A stretch of DNA of 64,000 nucleotides, taken from the NCBI GenBank assembly GCA_944990035.1, contig CALYLX010000120.1, positions 152,893-216,892 of the forward strand, given 5' to 3'. This document shows positions 45,162-58,076 of the stretch, one piece after another. The translations under genes and the position numbers were made by a program. Numbering within the stretch: the stretch's first letter is position 1; each line of letters starts with the position of its first letter. Source of the stretch: Clitopilus passeckerianus. Taxonomy: Eukaryota; Basidiomycota; Agaricomycetes; Agaricales; Entolomataceae. Under the pieces are notes generated by a model, which worked only from the letters and a program-made list of their open reading frames with translations, was not told the origin of the DNA and ran no database searches.

Positions 45162-48100
45162 CTTAGTTTGTATTTGTAGTTGGGGCCGTGGACGTCGTTG
45201 AGTATAGTGGGGGGAAGGGAGGGTAGAGCGATACAGTTCGCGTCGGTTGCCTCCAGGCGGTGGGTTCTTATAACCAGCCTCTACCGAAATGGCTTGTTAT
45301 CCAAAGGGGATCAGATCTCATCGCCGATCTATCTTGTGTTTGTGCGTAAAAATACTGTATAAACAAGTCACAACTCTTCCAGTTCTTTTCCCCAGGGTTC
45401 CACTGGACCGTACATCTCGGTGCCTCCCTGTCGCCGCAGTGAGGATAAGCTGAGACGGTTCTAGGCAAACCTCTTCGTGGCGTTCGCTCATTGCCTCTGT
45501 CACTCTTCACACTTTCTTCCGGTGTTATGCGCGGTAACGCCCATTCTCGACCCCGTACCGTTGCCCATAGTTATCCGAGCGAAGATTCTTTTCTTCCTGA
45601 TATCATTTCTATGTTCTCTCGCTTCAATGCCCAAATTTGCCATTGTCCGCCTGATGTGTTGGTTTCCTTTTCCCACTGTACATCTCAGATTTCTGTTTTA
45701 TTTGGCCTGCACACACATCCAACTACAATCAATCTTGTCGTTCAACTCCGCCACAAATCCTTTCAGTCCCAGCCCGCCTCCCCCAGGCGCGTAGAACGTA
45801 TATCCCTTTCGGTGCCTATGCGTCATCGCCCGTAAATCTCGCCTTTTTTCATCTCTACATGTAACCTTTAGGCAGGCACGCGCACATCCTTTCCCGGCTC
45901 AATGTTGGAGACTTTGTATTAACTGTAGGTCACAATGGCCGTCACACATCTATTGATCACCCTCACCTCCCACGATCTGTCGTGCTGACTCCTCTTTCAA
46001 CCCAAACGATTCCAAAAGAAACAGGGGGTCGTCGCCTAAGCCAGCCCTCCCTCACCCCTGCCTGTTCATTCATTTACAGGTCTCTCAAAATTCACCGGTC
46101 ACCGGTAATGTTTCAATCATTGTAATCAGTCTTTTTTACAATACTCTCTGCATAGCCTGAGTGAGTCTGGGCTGATCTCGTACCTTCACTCGTTCGACCG
46201 CCTTAAAGTCGATTGCAATTCTCGAGACCAGTTAAAATTTTCAGTTCCGTAAAGTGTCGATCAGCAACTCGAAGGAGGAGTTACTCCTCTTTCCAAAATA
46301 AGGGATGCGGTGATCAAATTACGGCTGCATCGCATCGATTTTTTCGTGGTCGCCCACAATCAAAGAACATCGTCATAAGCAACCTTGGCCGCCACAACAG
46401 CACTATCCTTACATTACACCCTGCGATCTGAACTCACTTTAAATCATTGGCCGATTTCCCGTCTTTCCCTGGCCCTTGTCAAACTTGAATTAACCCTTTC
46501 CTGCTATCAAGACTGCCGACAAGTTATGACGCTATTCAGCTCCAACGCTTGATAGCCCGACCCGAACAATTCATCTCTTTGCCCAAAAAAGTCTGGAAGC
46601 CGCATCACGCATAGGGTGGGATAATTTGCTGCGACGATGACACACTCCAGCCAAGGTAACCCGGGAAGAATTTCTAGCAGTGACAGGGCACCACATGTAT
46701 CCACCTACATCATTGTCCAAAGAACCCCAACTTGTATCATTCAGTAGAAGCCGCTCGTCGCACCGGTTGTGATGGCGTTGGCGGCCACTAGCCGTTCCCA
46801 TTCTATCAGGTGAGCTTTCTGCCCCTTTCTATGTTTAATCAGTGAAGCTTCTATCTCTACGCCCAGGCTACCTCTTTCGTTCACATGTTATCGTGCATCT
46901 ATCTTTCCATTGCAATTATCATGAGAGGCTTATTTGGCTAACACATCTCTTTAGAAGGTACTTACCAAGAGGGTATCGTATCTGGACATAGGAGGCCTCA
47001 ACTCCATCGGGACCTTTCAGAGGCCACATCTCGTTCATGTCCTTTGGTGTATTTGCTTCCCCCCGAGACTTTATCGAAGCGGACGCGTTTAAGGCCTCGC
47101 TCAATGGCTATGACGACATACCTATGTATTTCAATCTTTCTCCGTCGACTTTCCCGAATGTCGTTCCAGACTTCATCTTACTTCTGATCATCCCGCGAGA
47201 GTTCAGAACACTGATGATTGCAGAAATGCTTCCGCTGTGATGACTGCCGGAGTCCCTTTCTAGGCCCTAACCCGACCTTGCTCTCGAGCAGTCTATCTCT
47301 GATCGCGAAAGCTATCTACGTGGATTGCAAACTCTTAGTCCGACCTTTAGCGAGCTTGTTTACCTAGGTCAGACGCGGATCAAGTAGTTTCACTACTGCT
47401 CATGCCTGTCGTCTGCTTCCATACTCCCAGTCATCTTACCAGCCGCCAATCACCACGTACACCTCTTGGCCTTCGTGGTCGCTCTTGTGAGTCGCCACAT
47501 GTTCGGAGGCTCACGTAAATCCAGTTGGTCCAGAAAGTTATCGCACCATGCCTATCATACCTTCAGCCAGAATCACGAACAGATAGACGCCAGAGGCAAG
47601 GAAGATCCATTCAGAAAGGTTTGAAGGCCGCCGTGGATCATAGATCTTACGACATCTCTTCGAAGACACACCATTTGTGCTATGCTTGTGCACTTCCCGA
47701 TCATACTGCTTGATGTATTCCTAGGTTATCTTCAAGGAAATTCATTTCAGGTCATTTACGACATTTGACAAAGATTCTCGCTTGAAATGTGATTTCTGAC
47801 TCCGCATTGTTCTCAAACTAGGCAAACATCGTACAGCTTTGAACGTAGCCTATCTTATGCCGACACGGCACGCTGCGCATGGGGGACTTTTATCCCATTC
47901 ACCAGATTAAGCCCAGAAACCAACTCTTACATCGCACCCTCTTTTCTGCAATCACCTAGAAATGGGTTACTTACAACTGATTGTATTACAGCATTCCATC
48001 GATCCATGTACGTCCGAGGATGGCCGCAGCACTCGTACCCAGGCTGCATCTGTCCAGGATACATACTGCTATTTTTACCCCTCCTAGGTATACATTAGGC

Positions 48101-51100
48101 ATCAAATATTATTCACTTTGCGATTGAGAGCGCCAACCGGGATGCCGACGTTCGCCTTTCTGGGGCGTCTCCGCCTCTCTTACACTAATTTAATGACTGT
48201 ATGCTGACTGTAAACGCGACGCATATCTGGGGACAGGGTGGCCTTCTAGACATAAGCAGCTTTGCATTGTGAACGTCGTTCCATACTCAGGTAAGATTGG
48301 TTTCCTGACATTAAGCCAGGTAACGAAGGTTCAAGCAGCCCTTTACAGATATTACGTCGGAGTCCACTTGTGCCACCATGGGAATGAAGGCAGGATGATC
48401 AGGCTTCGGAGGTCTATCACCTACCGCACTCTGCTTCCAGAATATCAGACTCGGTGATGATAGTGCAATCTGTGCACGCGTGTAACTTGGCTGGACCTCA
48501 TGCACGCACAAAGTCCACGTCGAGGCGGCTTCTTCTGTCAGTGTCAAATAGCCGATAGGTCCGAAGTGATCAATCCACTTCGAATATCGACAGCTCTGGG
48601 AGTAGTAATATCAGATCATTACCAAAGATGCTGGCTGTTGTTCGACTGTTCCGAGAGCAATACATTCAGCACTGAAGACGCTACAAGTGACCCTGCAACG
48701 GCATAGGACCTCGCCGCCTTCGATGTTGTCTCCGTTCTGATCATAGCCACAAGCGAGAGTTTGACGTTGATCTGCTTCAAGTTCTGAGAAATCACAACGA
48801 TCACTATTTCATACCAAATTTTCTTCGTGACGTTTATTGCCCTGGGGCGCCACATACCGCTGAAGTTACACCAGGCCTCGCACATTCGAATTCGCAATTG
48901 TTAGCACTGGGATATCCGCTTCGAACCGTTCATGCACATGTGGTATCGATTCGATCCTCGCAAGATCCCGAAGGTATAGGCTTCTAGTATGCGTTCCGCG
49001 TCTCGCCTTCCTTGACACCGATCCATCGTCGACCACTGAAGAGAGGGCTACGATCGTACTAATAGAAGGTTATTGTGATCTTCTTTACTTCCTGTTTAAG
49101 CAATGGCGCCCGTTGGAGTCTCCATCGTAAAGCGTGTTGTGGCACTCGAGTGGCACTAGACACAGGTTGAATCTTTCATTTTGCTCTGATCTGTTTGAAT
49201 CAAGCACAATCAATCCATCAGCTGGCCGATCCAATCTATCAATGTCACCGGGCAGTTCCAGCTGATAACTATCTTCCGGAAAGAATCTTCCAGGGTTTGG
49301 TGGTGAAAGGGAAACGCTGATGTTAGATTAAAACATGAATGTGGATGGTCTCTATCAGTTGGCGGTGGTACGTTTCATGATGTAGAGAGTAGAGGAAGCA
49401 AGGAGTTCCTGAAGCTCGAACGGCGTTAGAAGATGAACGGTCGATAGTAGCCCACCCCTTCCGCCGTCAAACAAGCGACCTGGAGTCCAACTCATTGGAT
49501 ATGTGAGACCTGGGTAGGCATAACCGACGAAGTACCCTAAATGCCTCGGCCGCGCGGACATCACACATTGCAGAAATTCCGCTAAAACACGATAAGGGCA
49601 TCGACGGTACCCAGTCCTCTGGATACTTTTGTGGCTTTGAAACGACCCCGCGAAAGTCAACTTTGGTGGTGGAATAACTGCTATTAGATCCGAGTTAGGA
49701 GGGTACTCGGTCCGAGGAGCTAAAGTCTAAAATGCCAGGAAAGTACCAATTGCACATGGCTGGCAACAATGTTGGCCCCAAGTCGTTGCATACCTGGGCC
49801 ACAAAATACAGAAGGCTGACTGTCGGATGTCTTGAGCATTATTCATCATGCCTAGCGATCAGACGTATTTGTGCAGTATTTCCCATCTCCTACGGTGGCC
49901 GACGGAACATCTGTCCCGACAGATGGTATCGCGCTTTCTCAGCTCCTAGCTATATTGACAGCCATGCGGCAGAGAGACGGAATAGGTTAGGCTCCGGAAA
50001 GGCAGGAATAGGGTGATGGCAGTGGAAGCCCTCAGGTTCACCATAAGTCACGGAATAGAATGCCTTACCCAAGAGTGAAAATACATTCAAACTTTTATCA
50101 GTCAGCCACCACAATAGGAAGGCAGGTACCTCTCATGTCCATGGCAATGGCGCATTGATAAGTCTCAAGGGGATGATTAGCAAGCCTGTGTTTGTTTGAG
50201 AAGGTTGCCAAGATTCTAGCAAGACTGTTCTTCACCGCGAACATGCACAACACACGGTAAAAATAGCAAAATAAAAATGATTGCCCCTACGACGTCATTT
50301 ACCACGTAAAGAAGCCGATAGAAGCCATGAGGTTGAGGCTGAGGGTGGTGAACACGGGAGACTTGGCGGATGGAAGTGTTGTGGCGCAAATACGTGGAGT
50401 GTATGACCAAGGGGCCACTGGCGGGGTACATATCATGATGTCGACCATTCATCGACCCATGCGGGTACGAGGATTGGTCTGTTGGAAGCTATGCAAAAGA
50501 ATCGAATTTTTGCTCACCGTTTGAACTCCATACCCGGATATGGAACAGCGCGGCAGCCAGGCTCCATCATTATTGTACATCCAAAGCCGTCCTTCGAGCA
50601 TCCGCAAAACTGATGTCACTCTCCATAGAGAACTTCGACATGAAGGTACATATCTAACTTCATCCACTTCATCCAATGGAAGGTTGTACCGTGAGCACGC
50701 CTTCATCATTCCCGACTGGAGGATGGGACAAAAGCTTCCGTACATCTTCTGACCAACGTGCCATGGGGTGTCAATGGGTGTGCGTTTCACCGTTTTACAC
50801 ACGGTCATGGATGTCATGGAGTATGTCTACACTTCTGGCGTTGATATCCCCCGAGATTACGGCCTGTTCCAGTGAAATGAAGACATGTCGTGGCTTCCTG
50901 TGGCTTACTTTGGCAAACCGAACGTGTGAAAGCGCTGGGGCGGTTCAGAGGTTATTTGGCGTATTTCCGAGCCATCTCACTGGTATAGGAACCGGGAAGG
51001 TACATGTATTCTACAGGAGGAACGTATTCGAGATTGACTACCCTTCGAAAACGTTCATGATGGGTGCGAAATGATTGGCTGAGATTGATATACTCATTTC

Positions 51101-51981
51101 ATTCATCTGGGACAACTGTGTATTCTTTCCCCGATGCGTCGAAACTCAGAACCCTTTCGAGCGAAACGCACATTAACTCCAAAGTTATGATAGGTATGAC
51201 ATCTGTGTGGGTACAAAGGTCTGGACCTGCCTGCATGGCGATGGGACAGTCCGAAGTGCCTTGTCGCATGCACCAATGGATGCCATGAATCCGAGATAGA
51301 ACCTGTCTTCGGGAAGCACGAGCTGAGGCGGCCGAACTTGGTACCGCCGGCTGGCAAGTTCAGATTTTCAACGCGGTCGTGATAGATATGAGACACTTCC
51401 CGCACTCAGTGAGTGATGGACGTGGCAGCCGCCGGAACGTAGACAAGACCATGTGTGAGAATAGCAAAGTCCGAGATGACTTTCCGATACAGCCAACGGC
51501 TATTTGGATTGGCGGTACTCTGGGCAAAGGATCAAGCGAGAGGTTCTACAACTCTTGATGCTGGAGCACTGAGTGGGGTCTCTTTCTAGAATACAAGCAT
51601 GGTCAACGGTTGTCTGGTAAATCAGAGAATGTCAGATTCTGATATCAAAGGTATGTTCCCATTGTGCAGGTCTCACGGAGGGGTTGCAAAAGTTTTGGGA
51701 AATGATATGTCGCTAGTCTTGAGAACTCATTCTGTGTCGCATAGCAAGAGGCTGAGTCAAAAAGGCTTAGCCCGCTCTGGCAGTTATCCAGCTTCTGGGT
51801 TACATTGCTCCCCTTGCACGTACAACTCGAAATGCTTCCAATGAATTTCGTCCTTTTGTCTCGCCTAGTGATGATTTATTGACCTATCAATTCTGCCATA
51901 ATATTAGCATCCATTATACAAGATAAATCAGGTATTAATTACGCCGTTACTACTAAATCCACAGAATAGATACACCAAAGC
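45162..51981. other. 6.8-kb stretch without recognisable genes
   Basis: No ORF over about 130 codons, and none with a familiar motif. The part at 45,480-46,200 is pyrimidine-rich on the plus strand and contains ACCGGT twice close together near 46,099. This stretch lies upstream of the Ecl1-like gene and downstream of SHR3 (both minus strand). It could be a long promoter, a noncoding transcript, or old unrecognisable repeat; the sequence does not decide. Confidence 0.5.
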
Positions 51982-52783
51982 TCACTGATCCTTCTTCTCC
52001 ACGGGGACAGTAGCTTTCTTCTCTGCCTCAACTAATACGGCCAGGGCTTTCTCCTCAGTACGGCGAGCGAACTCTTGACCAGCCTAGCGGAGGGGACGTC
52101 AGTAAACTTGTCAATACGGCCTAATGGAAGAAGTCATCACCTGCAGGACCAAGATAGCGCCAAGGCAGACAACCATAATGACATTGCCTGCAGAGAGAAC
52201 TCGTAATGCCTGGATACGGTCTTCCAGGAGTCCCTCAGGGCTAGCCTCCTCGGGAGAAATGGCACCTGCAACGGCTTGGAGGGCTGGAATTGTGACTGTG
52301 ATATAAATCACGACGGCGAACACGAAGGAAGCTGACAGGGGATTGCAGACGTCAGAATGTGTTTCTTCGTGGATATCTTCGCTTGAAACTAACCCAGGCA
52401 AGAACCGTCAAAGTAGACGGCACTCTCGTCCCACTTGTGCAGTTTGGACAGCATCCCAACCATTCCTACTCCTACCATACCGTGCAGCAACGCCTGTTAT
52501 TTCAATTGAATCAGATTGTTTTATTGGAAGAACATATTTGGAAGAACATAGCGCAAACCTTGATTGCTGGTGGTGCGTTGAAGAATGTGGTGTAGAAGTG
52601 GAACCCGTCCTGAACCACCTCGTCCGTGAGTTCGCCCCATAGTACAGAGTGGTCCACGTTAAAGCAGATGAAAAAGACACCTGCGAAAATGTATTCGTAT
52701 CGTCTCTCTAGCCCTTCGTAAATCTGAAGCATACCTAGGAAGAAAGAAACTGGTGCCAGTACAGCTGCTTGTCGGAAGCCCAT
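51982..52783 (-). CDS. SHR3: Shr3-type ER packaging chaperone for amino acid permeases
   Basis: An ER membrane protein that prevents aggregation of amino acid permeases and allows their entry into COPII vesicles. Five exons by eye (52783-52735, 52680-52559, 52493-52394, 52331-52141, 52083-51982) sum to 564 nt, 187 residues. Four hydrophobic segments are visible: AAVLAPVSFFLGVFFICF, the HGMVGVGMVGML helix, ASFVFAVVIYITVTIPAL, and VIMVVCLGAILVLQ. Conserved blocks are DHSVLWGELTDE, FYTTFFNAPPAIKALLHG and KLHKWDESAVYFDG. The cytosolic tail is lysine-rich (EKKATVPVEKKDQ), as in the family. The start at 52783 has an ACCATGG context. Confidence 0.88.
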
Positions 52784-53093
52784 GGTGGCCAACGTTGAGA
52801 TATGTCTCCGGTCCCGTCGCGCTGACTGCAGGCGCGTACCGTGACACGTCAAGATTTCAGAGTTGTCACGCCCATCCAGTCAGGGACAGGAACACGCCAA
52901 GTCCATAAGACTCACTTCATGCAATTTTTCTCGAGTGTCAAGATAAGATACAAGAAATAGGTATAAGTACAAAACCTGTAGCTAGCAAGCAGTACAGACT
53001 GTTGTGGTATCAGGGGTATATGGTGACTTCAATGCCAATGCGTGGATAAATTGTCAATGGAGAAGCTGCGAAGATCGGCATGCACCCCAAAAA
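52784..53093. other. Intergenic, SHR3 promoter / BEM3-like 3' end
   Basis: 310 bp with nothing beyond expected flanks; AT-rich near 52,930. Confidence 0.4.
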
Positions 53094-56000
53094 TCATCTA
53101 GAATCTGGTTGTCTGCTAGGCGAGTGTGGAGGCCGTGGGGAATGGGGGAGTCCCATGATCTTCGAATGTCGATTTCCTCGTTCAGGGTTCGTGATAGTGA
53201 CATTAAGCCCTCTCGTCGCGGCTGCGTGCGACGCCTTTGACGCCTTGACAATTGGTGTGTCAGGAGGAGAAGTATTGATGTGAGGACCGCCATCGGATGA
53301 AGAATCGGCGGGTGGTTCGTTGTCCGTCGTCTCTGTTCCACTTTCATCCTGCATAGACACTTCATCGCTCTCGGATACAACTTCTTCTGCGGCTGGTGAA
53401 AACAGCATTAGCGATGCAGAAATAGCCGAGAGAGAACTGCTCACTCTTCAGACTTCGACCTGCGAGTCCAAGCAATTGATCAGCAGCTGCATCGGAATAC
53501 TGCCGGCTATTGCGTCGATCAACTTCAGATTCTTCATCGTCAGCATCGTCCTCCGAAGGCTGTCCCGACTCGGCTCCAACGTTGAAAACACGGTTGAATT
53601 CTCCAAGCATAAGACTGAATACGCCCGCAGGTATCCCGAGGGTTGGGCTGAATACTATTCCGACGTTCCTCATCGTCATCTTGTTGACGTTAGAGTTCTG
53701 GACGACCAGGATCAGGTGCGCAGTGAGGGCACGGAGCAGGCTATAATTGGCAATCGGAAGGGCAGCAATCAGGCGGGAAAGCTCTTTGATCCTTTCTTGG
53801 GCATCTACGAAGTCTATTCCAGGATATTTTAATCAGCGATCAAGAATGTAGATTATCCAATCATACCTATGACTGCAAGGAACCGGAGGTGAAGATCTCG
53901 AGTCAGGATACTTGCGGGCAAGTCGCGTAAGAAACTTTTGAGTAATCCGGCGATAGCATGAGGATCCCAATACTCGTCAGATGCGAGGAGATCGACATCA
54001 CCCTCTGTTAACCATGAGATCTTCATACTTGTGGCTAAGCATGACAAACGACTCACCGGTGTTAAATCTGTCTTTGAGACTCTTGATGACTGCTGAGCTT
54101 CCGCTTAGGCGGTAGATGCCCTCCTCTTGATCTGCCTTCTTGGCTTCCAGATATTGTATGCATCTAAACACGATAGCAGGCAGGTTGGCAATCTGAGCAA
54201 CCTCTAAGGACTCTTCAAGCGATACTCCAAACACAGCTCTTGACACAGTTGTGGCGATAGGTTGTGGTTTTTCAGGAGCTGTGGTCAGATATATCAATAG
54301 AATGCAGACGCGTATACGGCTGACCCATACCTGTGCTCTTCCAGTTCCAGAAACGAGACCGAGCCTTTTCGCGGCGCTGATCTGATGGCGTAGGTTCCGC
54401 TGCAGTAGGGGCGGGATCTTTGCCACCGAATTTAAATCCAGTGGGAATGGGTGCAGCATTCATCGGGCCGGAGATCTTGACCTTTGCATTTGCGTCTAAT
54501 TTGTCAGGGTTGAAGATCGTTCGGTGCCAGCAGCGACGGTCGGGGATTGCGCAACTGTATTGAGCGATGGATGGAAGGACTTACGACCGTCTTGGGGATC
54601 CCTACGATGTCTTTCTGGGGAAAGCTGGCGATTCGCCTTAGCATTCTGCTGTAGATCCGGATAATGGCCAAGTTCAGAGTTGGCACGCTGGCTGGTCCCG
54701 GAAAAAGCATCCGAAGCGAAATTCGAAACGGATGACAATGGCGATGAATCAGGCAAGCTCGAAGGATGGCCACCTTTTTCCATGAGACGCCTGGCGTTGT
54801 AGTGCGCATCAAAGGCGCCTCCATTCGGGTGGCGGTCCGTTGGGGACGGATCTATCTGTTTTGCGGGAGTGGACGACGTATGATATTCGTCATTTGCTTG
54901 GGGGAAGAACTTCGCAGTAGTTTCGTCCTGTGGCAACTGCGAAATCGGTACAGCAGCCCCTTTGGAGATCGCAATATCGTCCTTTGAGAATGCCCGTTGC
55001 GGCCGGCGCGATACAGGGCTGTCGTTTGAACTAGTACTGGAGCGTGGCTGAGCGGCGTTTTGGTAGGTGGCGGGGTTTACTGCAATTGGACCAGGACCGA
55101 ATTTGGTCAAAGGTTCTTCGCTGTAAGTTCCTGAGAAATACCGGACCAGCATCTCAACCCAGCTGTCCCTGTCTTCATCGCTTTCGGCGCAAAGAACATG
55201 TCGGGGATGGTTTCCTCCCGGGCCCTTCCTGGCCTCAACGATGAGGAAGGCGTGCCTATACTCCTTCTCGTCATCCGCTCCAGCCGGCCGTTCGGTACGT
55301 TGCTGACGTCCAATCTGAGCTCCTGTCACTTGGATAGAACCAAGGTGGGTACCACCGCGCTGTTTCACGACCATCAGCTATGAAGCAACAGAACAATAGA
55401 GTGGCACATACGCAGTCATAGTACTCCAATACTGGCCCTTGAAGCACGAAGTATCTCGTTTTCCATCCTCCGAAATTTTTGCCCCGTTTCGTGAGATAGC
55501 CCTCCTTATGTCCGGCTTGTAGGACGGGCTGGTTCGTCTCGCGTACAATGTCGGTCGTGAAAAAGGCGATTACTTCATCATTGCGTTTGACAGGGAGGTT
55601 TATCAGGCTTTGAAGGTAGCCCTCAAGAACGGCCTAAAACTCGTTGAATACCCCGATATAATGGAGGCGAAAACGCACATACCTTTCTTTGATCTACCTT
55701 TGCAGGCGCATGATCCTTCCACAGCCGACCTTCCGGCAAACTAGGAATCCTCTTCCCTACCCCTTTGCCCACACTGCTCCGAACTCGCTGATCGAGGGCC
55801 AGCACGTCCGAGTACATTTTCTCCACCCTCCACCCCTCCTTTCCTGGACCAGGTCTAACATGAACGATGAACGACAGCACCTCTTTGCCTCTATCGTTTG
55901 GACGGACTGATGAGTGAGAAACGGTGACAGTAGTGTGAGGAAGATCCGTTGGGAGGAGAGGTAGAGCTCGGAAGTTGGCGGGCACAGACTGAGAGGCCTG

Positions 56001-58076
56001 ATAAGCTTGTTGCTTTGGCTCGTATCGGAACGGCTGTGTTTGAGGTTCTGGCTGGCCTGGGGGTGAATACGGGTTTGTAAGTGGAGAAATCTCCTCTGAT
56101 TCGTCCTCGTGTGTTAGCGATTCTTGGCTTTCGTCGGTATGCCCCAAGCTGCTGGGAGCCTGCACCTGTATCATCGGATGGACAGGCTTGAAGGGCGGTT
56201 CAGAGATGGACCGGAAATCTTCTATCAAGCGGAGTATATAAGCTAAAGTTAGCACATAACACGGGCAGAGAGCTTACCTTGAGATGATTGCAAGTCCAGG
56301 GCAGAGTGAATCTGAACAGGATGTTGAATTCTATTGACCTCAGGTTCCTCCATCTCATCACCATCAGGCCCCGTGACTGCTGATTCCTCATCATCGGCCT
56401 CGCTCCCTTCATCATCCTCGTTCATATCCAAAATTCGCTACTACCTCCAGGGCTGTCGGCTCCGCGTGTACCAGCTGGAAGAGGAGGGGCAAGCCCATCG
56501 GGGTTCAAAGGACTTTGCGTGGGAGGTTGAGGAAGGCTTGTCGAGCTAGAATTTACGCCTCCAAAAGCATCAACTTTAGGGCTAGGTACTGGTGACTCTG
56601 CCATATTGGCAATGTAACGCTTGGCTTCATCTGGAAGGGAAATTCTGGATTCTCGTGAGAGTAAATGGGCACGCCCTTCTGGAATAGCAACTAACATGCT
56701 ATTCGTATTTGCGCTTGAGTTGGGTGCGGTTGCAGTCTGATTGGAGTCAACAGAAGACGTCCTTATAGTGGGTAGTTGGTGAAGAGGTTGTATTTGGACG
56801 TCAGGTTGCGTTGCGGCTCTATGCGCAGGCCTATAATCTAGGTCCGAGAACCCCGGAGGAGCGGTTTGAGGTGTGAGTGCTGGAGCTTGGGGTTGACCCA
56901 AGTTGGAAATGGGGTGTGCAGCTAAATGGGATGCTTCGCTACCCGAAGGGTTGAGGGTAGGAGGGGAGGCAACGAGAGGCCCAGAAGGCTGCCGAAGGAA
57001 ATTGTCAGGCAGGCTTTCCTTGCGAGGGTTCAGGGGTCGTGTGTCGGTGGTTACCGCCGTATCCCCAGGCGATCCTTGTATCTGGCTACCAAAAGGATTG
57101 GTTTCTTGAGAGGCAGATATAGCTGATGCAGGAACGGGTAAGGTGTCAGGGCGAGGTGGAACAATCAACGGAGTTGGTGAGGGTTTGAGCGAGCGAGAAG
57201 CATTGGATTGCACGTTTCCTTGCTCCTGCTGGGCGCCAACTGAAGATGGAGCGGACGCAGGTGGAGGAGGGGGAAAAGGTTGTGATCGGGAATCGTTGGA
57301 CGATGTGGGAGAAGGGTAAGTCAGGTTAGGCTGAGACAAAGCTTGCTCTCGTTCTCGAGCACTCAGAGGTTCGTGCGAGCGGGTGGCATGTAGGGAGCCC
57401 TGTTGTGTTTGTCGCGAGGCTATGAGGGACGAGTCAGTTAGGAGAAAGCTGTAGGGAAGTTCGTAGACATACCATGATCGTCCGAATTATGCCTGGCCAT
57501 GGGCTGGCGTATCTCTTGGCTCGACGAGGCCGCGCCTCGGCCATTAACTTGCCCATTGGCATTTTCGCTAACGCTGCGCTGCTTTGAGGCTTTATCACCT
57601 TCACTGCTCTTTTGCCGCCTATCACTGCTACCATTGCTTGAAGCAGCAAGTCTTCCCCTGTAGACATCTCTCTCGCCTCGCACCCTTTCCAACTCCTTCA
57701 AAAGCTGATTGTATCCGGTGCGTTGTTTCTCGATGAGCTTCCACAGTTGAGCATTCTGGGCGGCAAGATTGTTGCGATCAGCAACTGCTTGTTCAAGAGC
57801 AGCAGCAGTTGGATCTTGTGCGTTTGTGTTGGCTTTGAGCAAGCCAGCTACCGTCAACGGTCGATCCTTGTTGGCCGAAGTCAATAATCCAGAAGGTCCG
57901 GAAGGCACATTCGGTATGGTTGCTGTTTGAGGTGTTGCTGTCGCTGCTAGAAATCGTGCAGATGGTGTGTTCGCTGACGACGGTGGCGGATACTGTGAGT
58001 ATGGTGTTCGTTCTCCTCTGAGCTGAGGGTGAGCGCTCGAAGCGCTGGCCCCATCCTTTGCGGCGTTGAGGGCCAT
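53094..58076 (-). CDS. PX-PH-RhoGAP protein, Bem3-like
   Basis: A GTPase-activating protein for Rho/Cdc42 at sites of polarised growth. The start at 58076 lies in GCCACCATGG and reads M-A-L-N-A-A-K-D-G. A coiled coil follows (near 57,650-57,780: LWKLIEKQRTGYNQLLKELE), then a long disordered serine/proline-rich part. The PX domain (about 55,650-55,990; FIVHVRPGPGKEGWRVEKMY, RIPSLPEGRLW) binds phosphoinositides. The PH domain (about 55,150-55,590) has GYLTKRGKNFGGWKTRYFVL and DRDSWVEMLVRYF. The RhoGAP domain (about 53,580-54,260) carries the arginine finger in EEGIYRLSGSS, plus LLKSFLRDLPASIL and NKMTMRNVGIVFSPTL. The C-terminus is acidic and ends Q-P-D-S-R. It has the domain order of yeast Bem3. 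Exon borders were not all fixed; no break was seen. Confidence 0.9.

Noticed and set aside
40000..52000. tRNA genes, pheromone precursor (CaaX) mini-genes or CRISPR-like arrays in the gene-poor region
   Set aside because: No convincing cloverleaf B-box (GGTTCRAAT), no CaaX mini-ORF and no spaced repeats were found by eye; a tRNAscan or profile search would be needed to exclude them fully.
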